Origin: Lingula anatina
Taxonomy: Eukaryota > Brachiopoda > Lingulata > Lingulida > Lingulidae
NCBI RefSeq assembly: GCF_001039355.2
Contig: NW_019773603.1
Coordinates: 588,547-618,756, forward strand
Direction of reading: 5' to 3'
DNA length: 30,210 bases
Shown piece by piece: positions 1 through 7,828 of this stretch (position 1 is its first letter; every line of letters begins with the position of its first letter). A program made the position numbers and the translations under genes. The notes under the pieces are model-generated. The model saw only the letters and a program-made list of their open reading frames with translations. It did not search any database and was not told the DNA's origin.

Positions 1-1020
1 GCAGCTTCTGAAGCAGCACCGACTCATTCACAAATGGAACAAAAGAGACAAACTTGCCTGTGTAAAGATTTTGAATGTCGCGCTTTCTCTCTCCCATCTT
101 TCTTTTTGTTTCTCCACTATGGTCTCCCCTCACTGGCCGTTTCTCCATGTACCTGGTCAGGATCTGTTGATACTCGGAGAACGCCAGCGCCCGAAACACA
201 GCTTTGTCCTGGGGTACCTCACATCCTGACTTCTTCAGCTGACTCAGCAACCACTCCGACTTAGGCTTGTATTTGGTTGTTGTCTGATAATGCGTCACTT
301 CAGTGTCCTGTACCACAGGCATGGGCATTTCTGTGCCAGAACTTTCATACTGCTCAGAATCCAGCTCTGAGTTGGATTGTAACTGGTCCTTATCCTTCCC
401 ATCATGCACTGGTGCTGTTACCCATGAATCATCAGTTTCTGTTGGCGTTAGAGTCAATGCTTCTGTTCCTATCACTGTATCTGTACAAGAATCCTCAGAA
501 TCCAACATGGAATTTGAATCCTTTATATCTGTTGCTCTATTTGAGTATGCCACATCTGTATCATTTATGTCTAAATCTGCTGTGGCAGTGGATGATGTCA
601 CACCACTCTGTGATGTCACACTAGTATCTGATGTCACACCACTCTGTGATGTCACGCTAGCATCTGATGTCACACCACTCTGTGATGTCACACTAGCATC
701 TGATGTCACACCACTCTGTGATGTCACACCACTCTGTGATGTCACACCAGTATCTGATGTCACACCACTCTGTGACGTTATATTTTCATATATTTCCGTT
801 GTCACATATTCCTCACTAGATGGCACTGTCTTCTCACTGTTGTTTGGAGTGCTGTGTGACCCGAGATCCATGATAACAACCTTGTTGTGGGAAACCATTT
901 CCGTACGTGAGCCCAGTGCATCATGGGATACGGAGGAGTCACCAGGGATTGTGTACTTCTTGATGACATTTTTATCAGCGTCTTCACTTGTACACAGGAA
1001 TCGTGAGGTGGTCACATGAT
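1..1020 (-). CDS. Partial exon of an unrecognised Ser/Thr/Asp-rich protein with internal 6-residue repeats
   Basis: The minus strand is open from 1033 to the left edge (about 344 codons); the first upstream stop is at 1034-1036. A plausible splice acceptor (ATATTCCAG) ends at 1021, so the exon probably starts at 1020 and continues beyond the window. The N-terminal half is acidic and Ser/Thr-rich and holds about eleven hexapeptides (VTSQSG alternating with VTSDAS, VTSDTG or VTSDTS) at 594-780. The C-terminal part (from about 300 down to 1) has a balanced, folded-looking composition, with segments such as KPKSEWLLSQLKKSGCEVP, FRALAFSEYQQILTRYMEK and GKFVSFVPFVNESVLLQKL. I do not recognise the family and assign no function. 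The opposite strand is also open over 303-1019, but only the minus frame stays open over the whole kilobase and fits a splice site. A possible upstream exon is noted separately. Confidence 0.65.
594..780. repeat. 18-bp coding minisatellite, about 10-11 units
   Basis: On the plus strand the unit alternates CTGATGTCACACCACTCTG with variants such as TGATGTCACACTAGCATC. The period is 18 bp (six codons), so copy-number change keeps frame. Read on the minus strand it encodes the VTSxxx hexapeptides of the partial exon. Confidence 0.9.
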
Positions 1021-1724
1021 CTGGAATATGTATTTAAACAATTTGTCAAAGAGCATGTTAATTTCAGCAGTTTTACTGCATATAAATTGGTATTATTTCT
1101 GATTTCAAAGTTTATATTTATTATTTCTGATTTTCAAATTTCCTTTACACTAAAGCAATCAATATCTGCCATTCCCTTGTAAATGCAATGTCAAATTTTG
1201 GCCAAGAAGGCCATTACAGACATGCTGAAAACTCTGAGGGCAATGCAGGCTAATCAGCCTGCTTAGATCTGAATATTGCAGGCCCGGACAAGATATTGCT
1301 GGCCCAAATGTTTTTCACATTAATTTGTATATTTACCCTATTTCGCGTAAAAACTGTGCACTTTTAACTTCTGCTTTATCCAATTTAAAAGGACAGTTGA
1401 GTAGCAATTAGGTGATTAAAAATCAAATAACTGCATCTTTGAATAGATCTTTTATTGAAGAGACATTTTACTGCTCAGGTGACATCTGGGTAATATATGA
1501 CTTAAAGGTAAACTAAGGGCCAAAAAGGCATCAAAACTCACAGAAAACAAATTTTCCACAGGTAAACTGCAATTTTCCTAGACTAACCTTAAACCAGGCC
1601 TTACCTGAGCTAAATCATCCGTCTAAACTACCCAAGAGCACTTTTCCAAGTTTTGAGTTTCTTACAGCAGTTTTAGACAAAATGTCAAATTATCCCAACC
1701 TACACATGACTTTAACTTGCATCG
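1021..1724. other. Non-coding stretch with one arm of a dispersed repeat
   Basis: No supported gene. Around 1212-1320 there is sequence containing CAGACATGCTGAAAA and GGCCCGGACAAGATATTG, which resembles, in inverse orientation, the segment at 2741-2865. The remainder is AT-rich and featureless to me. Confidence 0.5.
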
Positions 1725-1853
1725 AATAAAAGTACTGATGGAATAACAATACAGGGTGGAAAAAATCTTAATATTTAATAAAAGTAGTGATGGAATAAAA
1801 GTACTGGGTGGAAAAAATCTCAAAATTTAATAAAAGTACTGGATGGAATAAAA
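1725..1853. repeat. 52-bp tandem repeat, about 2.5 copies
   Basis: The motif AATAAAAGTACTGATGGAAT followed by GGGTGGAAAAAATCT recurs at 1725, 1777 and (partly) 1829, an exact 52-bp period with a few substitutions. It is followed by an A/G-rich low-complexity tract. Confidence 0.85.
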
Positions 1854-2740
1854 TAAATAAAATAAAGAAGAAGAAGAGAAAGAAAAAAACTATTTATCAT
1901 TGTAAAAAAAACTTTCTGCAGGTAAAATTCACTCAGTATTATAATTTATTTATATTGAAAACAGGATATCCAATTTATTTTCAAAAAAAAAAAAAAAAAA
2001 AATTGCCATACGTTCTGAATAATGTATCAAAATGTCATTTTTGTCACCGCCTAATGTCATGATGAAAATATATAATACATTCGTGTGAACAGTATCCACG
2101 GATACGAGTTCAATTTCATAATCATCAGGGTCCGAAGACACACCAAAGCCGCCTCCAATAGCTATACGCTGTTAGGAGACGTTATTCAAAGTAAATTTAT
2201 TCTCAGAAATAAGGTTTGTTTTGCATACTGAGTACCTGTACACTCCTAAGGGTTTATCTTACATAGAAGTGTGATTTAACATCGTTTAAATCATAAATCG
2301 GCATGAAATAATTGACGTTTGAAAACAGACAAAACTTCTTTGCTGCACTTGAAATGACCTCATTAGCTATAAATATGATCCTATCACCTTGCGACATGAC
2401 ATCAATCATTCAATATACATGAGTAGTTGTCACTGTTGAAGGGAAAGCACGTCTATTTATAGAAACTGAAATCAGACAACGCATGTATCGTAGTGTTCAG
2501 AGAGCGACTTCCGCTTGACCTACTTTTCAGTTCTGTTTGTCGAACAGTAGGTAATGAGTTGAGAATCTCTCGATTTTCTTCTCATTATACTTCAATTTAA
2601 GAAAATAAAAAGCGTGACTTGTACTTGTATAATTTCCCACCGGTACAATAGGTAGTTAATAAACATACTGGTTGGAAGATTTTTGAAAAATTTTAATTAA
2701 TTAATTAAAATTTTTTATTAAAATAACCGTACTAGGTGAG
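1854..2740. other. AT-rich non-coding stretch
   Basis: Holds a poly(A) run near 1982-2001 and a TTAATTAATTAAAATTTT palindromic AT tract near 2696-2712. A candidate short minus-strand exon at 2106-2168 is listed separately. No other gene is visible. Confidence 0.5.
2106..2168 (-). CDS. Candidate 21-codon exon (weak)
   Basis: On the minus strand an acceptor-like CTCCTAACAG ends at 2169 and a donor-like GTATCC begins at 2105. The 63 nt between them are open in phase 0 and read RIAIGGGFGVSSDPDDYEIEL, which looks more like protein than random AT-rich sequence. The open frame also continues past that donor, with other GT sites at the same phase. It could belong upstream of the exon ending at 1020, but the phases do not match (0 here, 1 needed there), so an intervening exon or a different acceptor would be required. 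Family not recognised. Confidence 0.25.
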
Positions 2741-2880
2741 TCAGAAATTATTGCCGGCCAAATTGGGCCAACATACACTAAAATTTTAAGAATATTGTCG
2801 GCCCGACTGCCTGATTGGTGGGTCAAGGGCCGGTGGCCGGAAATTTTCAGCATGTCTGCATTATAAAAATATTGATTGTC
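2741..2880. repeat. Dispersed repeat copy, inverse of 1212-1320
   Basis: It contains TTGCCGGCCAAATTGGGCCA, TTGTCGGCCCGACTGCCTGA and TTTTCAGCATGTCTGCA. The reverse complement shares the CAGACATGCTGAAAA start, an AATCAGSC segment and GGCC-rich blocks with 1212-1320. They are probably two diverged copies of one repeat family rather than the ends of one element. Confidence 0.45.
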
Positions 2881-3311
2881 CATGCAGTAAATTCAATCAG
2901 ACTGTGTTACATGATTCTCCTCTTCCCAACTGCTTACATTTTCCACCTGTTCCAAGCTGGCTTCTTATGACGGCCCTCCCAGAGACTAAGTGTCTGCTTA
3001 TACGCAACATTCTAGAAAGAAAGAATTATATTTCAATGTCATAGTAAATTAACTTAATTAATTAATTTGGTGGTAAATTTTTACTAAAGTTTTAGCTTGG
3101 ATAAATTGGCACCCTTATCCGGTATGACTGAAATGCGCAATACACTGCAATACAGCGCAACACAGCGCAATACACTTCAAAAATCAAATCCAGTTGCAAT
3201 TACACTAAAGAAATGACCATTCCCAGCAAAGTAGGGTGATATAAGAACAACATATATTACTAGGTAAGTAATATCGTTGATATAACTTAACAAATCAGCA
3301 AGACTTTTATT
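2881..3311. other. Non-coding stretch with a short 10-bp tandem repeat
   Basis: Positions about 3137-3176 hold four copies of a 10-bp unit (GCAATACACT, GCAATACAGC, GCAACACAGC, GCAATACACT). Nothing else is supported. Confidence 0.5.
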
Positions 3312-3405
3312 TTGTCCGGTTGGCAGCCATGTTGGCGAGTGGCTCTTCTTGGATATATTACTGGCCAAGAAGAGCTACTCGCCAACATGGCGGCTGACCG
3401 AACAA
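3312..3405. repeat. Long hairpin (41-bp arms, 12-nt loop)
   Basis: The left arm 3312-3352 (ending CGAGTGGCTCTTCTTGG) and right arm 3365-3405 (starting CCAAGAAGAGCTACTCG) are inverted copies matching at about 36 of 41 positions, with loop 3353-3364. It is probably a minimal foldback MITE. No clear target-site duplication is seen. Confidence 0.85.
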
Positions 3406-3716
3406 TGAAAAAATTGTCAAGTTGTANAGTAACGTCTCACGTTAAAAAAAAATAGAACCCACCCTGCTAAGGTTATTAGAGACTAAAACCTGTGATGGGC
3501 CTACAACATTTAAATGATCACTTATCAATAAAATACACACAAAAAGGATATTACATACAAAACTTTTCAAACCTTCTCTTTGTTGTTACACAAAAAGTCG
3601 TGAAAGTTCTTGAATTTTTTCTAAGTAGAATCCCCGTGTAAAACTTCACAGCTTTTACTTTCTTTTTCCATAATCTCATGCTTGAAGTCTTTTCTTAATT
3701 TTAAGGCCCCAGCCTA
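3406..3716. other. Non-coding stretch
   Basis: It has a single ambiguous base at 3427 and a poly(A) run at about 3443-3451. No gene is visible. The TA dinucleotide at 3715-3716 flanks the transposon that follows. Confidence 0.4.
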
Positions 3717-3908
3717 CACTGTAAAAACAGTGTTTAGCTCCTAAACACATTTCTAAGCGCCTGTTTTGTCTCACTTTTTCGACGCGTTTAGCTCTTAACA
3801 TGCTTAGCTCCTTAACATGGTACACGCTTATGTTTAGCAGTATGACGCGTTTGACGGCTTATAAATGTAGGGTGTATTTGTTTAACTTTTGGGTTTCAAC
3901 TGTTTTGG

Positions 3909-3910
<2 letters not shown>

Positions 3911-3948
<38 letters not shown>
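3911..3948. repeat. (CA)n microsatellite
   Basis: Uninterrupted CA dinucleotides inside the CACTG-ended transposon. Confidence 0.95.
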
Positions 3949-3950
<2 letters not shown>

Positions 3951-5151
3951 ACTCACGGTCAACTTTAACTGCTATAGTTATTTCTTTCTATAACAGGGTA
4001 CCGTGAACTGTCAACATCGTTGACTTCCCACTATCATCTTTACAGCTGGACTTATTCATCCTTGTGTTAGCTGACCTTGCGAGGGAGTTTATTGGAATGT
4101 ATTTCTGAAAAGCAGGATAGGAAATTTCACTAGTTCACTAAAGGCACGAAACAACTATCATTTTTACTTTAAAACACCTTTCTCCATATTTTGATAAAAT
4201 GAGTTACGGTATTGATATCTATTTATTTTTTTCCGGAAGTAATGAACAATAGAACATCAGGATGATGGTGGGGTATTCATTATAATACTTTATTTAAGCT
4301 TTACATGCTGGTTATTTCTGTACCGATAGTCCGAATATTCTACAATTCGCACCTATCTAGTTGCCGACTAACCCCAAGCCCATTTTGGAATTAACCGCTA
4401 ACTGTAGTTCAAACAGCATAAGACATGTTTTGGTTATTTATATTAAAAAAATGTTTTCAAAACAGTATATAATGTTTTTCCAGAATGTTATAAACACGCT
4501 GATAAAACTCCACAAAATGACGTTACATATGTATCATAAAATTTTGTAGAAACGGTCTTCGAATCTTTTTACAAATTATAACGTTACTGTACATCATTTT
4601 GCATGGACTTAAACACCCATAACGTTACCATAATGTTCTGCTATACCATTACCAGCATGTAACCATCTGATAACGTCGTGAAAACGTTATTTGTTATTTG
4701 GATTATTACTTAAAGGTACATATGAACCGAGCATCGGTGGAGCGTGGGTTGCCAGTAACACATATAAACCACTTCTACTAGATTCTTGTACGACTCAAAT
4801 TAAGGGACAAACTGAATAAATCACTCGATCAGCCATAAAAGAGCTTTAGACTGCTCTTTAAATTTTTGGTCAGAAATTTAACCCACTTATGTGACCTACT
4901 TTTCTGCCCCATGTATATACAGGATAGTAAGCTAACAGAAAAATCCATTCAAATATCATTTTTCGGGTAATATTAATCAATGCCTTCTGGCAATTCTCTT
5001 AATTATACTTTTTGAAACTATATACTGGTATTTGGTTGGTTTTTGAGCAAAAAATTGACTTTGTATGCATCTTTAATAGGCCTATTTAAAATAAGCACGC
5101 GTTACTGCAAGGAAGGACACAAAGCGTTCGAGCAGACTGCTCCACGCCTTC

Positions 5152-5670
5152 AACAGCTCCACACGTTTACAAGGGAGAGTGTCAAGCCAAATTGTTGAGC
5201 CTTGTTATAAACTTATGGAACCGGTGAAACTAATCACATAGCTAAAAGTGCGACACTTCTAAGAATGTTAAACATTTTTATTTCTTCTGAAAGAAGCTTG
5301 AAAAGCTAAACTTGTTGTTCAGCTACCCTCTACCAGGGCGACAGATTGATTTTTCACAGATATTCACAGATATGTCTCTAGATAAATAGATAGTCAATTT
5401 GATCTGATGTCGCCTCAGCAAAAAATGTCTCCAAGAACTGCAGCCTTGGTAGAGGGTATTGTTCAGCAGCTCCACGCGTTTAGGAATTCCACACCTATAG
5501 CAGCTCCATGTGTTTAGCAGCCTCACGCGCTTAGCAGGGGAAGTGCTTAGCCAATGTGCTTAGCTTGTGATAGACTTATTATAGATCCATATACCGGTGA
5601 AGCTAAGCACATAGCTAAACGTGTAACACTGCCAACGTGTCTAGCATTTTCTTCTGTGAAACGCTTGAAA
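5152..5670. repeat. Diverged internal duplication, about 365-bp offset
   Basis: CAGCTCCACACGTTTACAAG at 5152 corresponds to CAGCCTCACGCGCTTAGCAG at 5517. Both then continue through CCGGTGAARCTAAKCACATAGCTAAA and a TCTTCTG...GCTTGAAAAGCTA block. The 135-bp MITE sits between the two copies. Confidence 0.65.
5324..5458. mobile_element. 135-bp MITE with perfect 9-bp target-site duplication
   Basis: The left terminus is TACCCTCTACCAGGGC and the right terminus, reverse-complemented, is TACCCTCTACCAAGGC (15 of 16). It is flanked exactly by TTGTTCAGC at 5315-5323 and TTGTTCAGC at 5459-5467. A 9-bp duplication is typical of Mutator-like (MULE) elements, so this looks like a very short Mutator-type MITE. 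It inserted after the surrounding CACTG-ended element: removing it restores the surrounding CAGCAGCTCCACGCGTTTAG-type subterminal repeat. It has no coding capacity. Confidence 0.85.
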
Positions 5671-5769
5671 AGCTATACGTGCATAGCTTTTACACATATT
5701 TCTAAATGCGTATAGGTGCTTAACGCATGTTGTATGTATTTAAATGCTAAGCACTGTTTTTACAGTGTA

Positions 5770-6473
5770 TTCTTCAATTTTTTCTTCAAATTTTTATAAT
5801 GTTTTTTTTTTTTCTCGCATTTTTTACCCCCGAGTTCTATTTGCCGATAGTTCGCTATATCCGTTGTTTAACTAAACATTTCTGTTTTTTATTAAAGCAC
5901 CGTATTATAGTTTTTCTTCCCGCCTTCGAAATGTTCAGCGCAAACGCGGTGCCCTGTTTTTGATCCAAACCTGCTATATTTTCCTTTCTTTCTACTATAT
6001 TTTTCATTCTAACGGCTTTGTTGGGAACTTATTAAACCTCATGTGTCGATCTCGCTTACTGTTATTGTAGTAGCGGGACAAAAAGCACGTAAACCCAATC
6101 ATGGTTTTTAGCACCGCTGTAAGTGTTTCGACGTAGCAGGGCTCCCCTACCCACAATGCAATATCAATTTCCGGAAAAGATGAAAAAGGCTAATAGACAC
6201 TAGTGTAAACGCTCTGCTGTTTTCTGTAGATAAAATCTCTCCTTGGACACTGACCGAAATAACAAAGTTACAGGTGGACTATAAAGGTACACTGTATCAG
6301 GTAACGCACTTCATTATAGAAAAAACGCTCATTATAACGCGAAGATTTGGATTTTTTCATTTGAACTATAGGCCTATATCTATACGTACAGAAAGAAACT
6401 GTCAAATTTGAGAAGTGCTCAACGTTGCGCAATCGGAAGCTATAGTTCCTTTGTTACCCGAACAATAAACACA
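5770..6473. other. Intergenic stretch grading into the presumed LINE 5' region
   Basis: No gene is visible. The left part is T-rich (poly(T) near 5803-5813). The LINE 5' end lies somewhere here but no target-site duplication or promoter motif lets me place it. Confidence 0.35.
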
Positions 6474-7409
6474 ATGGCATCTAATAACCCAAGCGAAAAC
6501 GAACAAAGCGGATAAAGGACCTCAGACAAAGTCCTGAAGAAAATGCTGCAACTACATATCAATTCGACTCCCTCATATATACGGCACAGCAATGCCAGTG
6601 GGAAAAGACCACAAAAGAAGAAAAGAACAAGATCAAACAGCATGGACTTAACAGAAAACATTACGGTAGACGAACTACGATCCATCCAAGCTACTCTAGC
6701 AGAGATTAAAAGTGAAATGATAAGAAAATCTGACGTAAAGGAAATCATTGCCCAAATGAAACATGAAATCAAGCAGGAGGTGAAGGAGGATATTAAACAA
6801 GAAATGCAACAATACTTGACTGATAGACTCAGCCTCCTGAGCGAGAAAATAGATGCCCTATATCTGGACAACGAATCCCTGCGTGAGAAACTCTCCAAAC
6901 AAATCAGTGACACAAGGAAGTCCCTTGCCAACCTAAAAGAAACCAGCCATTTGGCGAAAACAGCTGTGAAAATGGCAAACTACAACCAGCAGTATTCGCA
7001 GAAAAACAACATTAAGTTTTTAAACTGGCCGGAAAAACCAAAAGAAGACCTGAGGAGAGACCTCTGCCGCATCCTGAAGGAAAAGGTGAATGTGGACATA
7101 AGCCCCGCCTCAATTCTGGGAATCCACAGAATACCAGGTAACAGCGGTGGCGCAAGACCCGTCATAGCCAAATTCGTTAACACCAAGGAAAAAACGAAAG
7201 TTATCAAGCATAGACAGGCGCTGAAAGGTAACTTTATAATGTTCGATCACATTACTCAGAAAAATGCTGAGTTGATCAAAATTCTAAAAGGTAAAGAAGC
7301 TGTACATTCAGCCTGGTACTTCAATGCCAGAATATTTGCCATAAGAAATGACGGTCGCCGATATACATTCGACATATTCGACGATATCGACACCAAATTA
7401 AAACAATAA
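6474..7409 (+). CDS. LINE ORF1 protein (coiled coil plus RRM-like), with one early in-frame stop
   Basis: Nucleic-acid-binding chaperone of the retrotransposon particle. From the ATG at 6543 the frame gives 288 residues. A basic stretch (GKRPQKKKRTR) is at about residues 20-30, a Lys/Glu-rich heptad-like coiled coil covers about 50-140, and an RRM-like and C-terminal core follows (YSQKNNIKFLNWPEKP, SILGIHRIPG, ARPVIAKFVNTKEKTKVIKH, ARIFAIRNDGRRYTFDIF), as in the L1 ORF1 (Transposase_22) family. A further ATG lies upstream in the same frame at 6474, giving MASNNPSENEQSG and then TAA at 6513-6515, after which the frame is open through RTSDKVLKK to 6543. The simplest reading is that ORF1 starts at 6474 and carries a single nonsense change, leaving translation to restart at 6543. 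Alternatively the upstream 13 codons are a true upstream ORF. Confidence 0.75.
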
Positions 7410-7828
7410 GCCTGAAAATGAATTTTATACGGACACTGAAATTTTGGACAATAAAAATCAATGTAAAACTGAAAGTAGTTATAAACAGCAGAGCGCTAGT
7501 ATCAAATTATTATTATCATTATTATTATCATTATTTTTTTTAATTATTAGTTATTAGTACTATCCTGTGTAAGTGTGTGTTTTCGATAGTTTGTCTTCGT
7601 GTGTATGTCAATTCTGGTAGAATGGGTACAAGTGGTCTATTGTATGCGTGGGTGGATGGAAGTGAATTTGATAATGCATTATATAGTATAACCGATATAT
7701 ATGTAGTTAAGTTATCCCTATTAGTTTGCAACAACGAAACACTTAGATTTGATACCTCAGTACGATTGCTTTACCTACACTTAGAATATGACTGTGCGAT
7801 GTAAATTTATTTTCTGTCGTATATACAT
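7410..7828 (+). other. LINE inter-ORF spacer
   Basis: 419 nt between ORF1 and ORF2 with a TTATTATTATCATTATT low-complexity tract at about 7508-7552. Small open frames here show no protein character. ORF2 must therefore be reached by reinitiation, internal entry or another non-overlap mechanism. Confidence 0.6.

Larger units (their letters stand above)
3717..5767. mobile_element. Non-autonomous DNA transposon, CACTG termini, TA flanks (2051 bp)
   Basis: The left end reads CACTGTAAAAACAGTGTTTA and the right end, reverse-complemented, CACTGTAAAAACAGTGCTTA. The match continues as GC, giving 21 of 22 identical positions. TA directly precedes the left end (3715-3716) and directly follows the right end (5768-5769), which fits a 2-bp target-site duplication. 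The first 16 bases are nearly self-complementary. Both subterminal regions carry many copies of a short word containing TTAGC or GCTAA, often within CACGCGTTTAGCAGC-like blocks; such arrays are typical of transposase-binding regions in CACTA/EnSpm-type elements. Within the right half, segments near 5152-5300 and 5517-5670 are diverged copies of each other (about 365 bp apart). No transposase frame is present, so mobilisation would be in trans. The superfamily is uncertain because CACTA elements usually make 3-bp duplications. Confidence 0.75.

Noticed and set aside
594-780. Array of CRE-like TGATGTCA sites as an enhancer
   Set aside because: The consensus CRE is TGACGTCA; the word is a by-product of in-frame VTS codons in a coding repeat.
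303-1019. Plus-strand open frame of 238 codons with repeated TPLCDVT units
   Set aside because: It is the antisense of the longer minus-strand frame. Openness is largely forced by the 18-bp repeat, and only the minus frame continues to the left edge with balanced composition.
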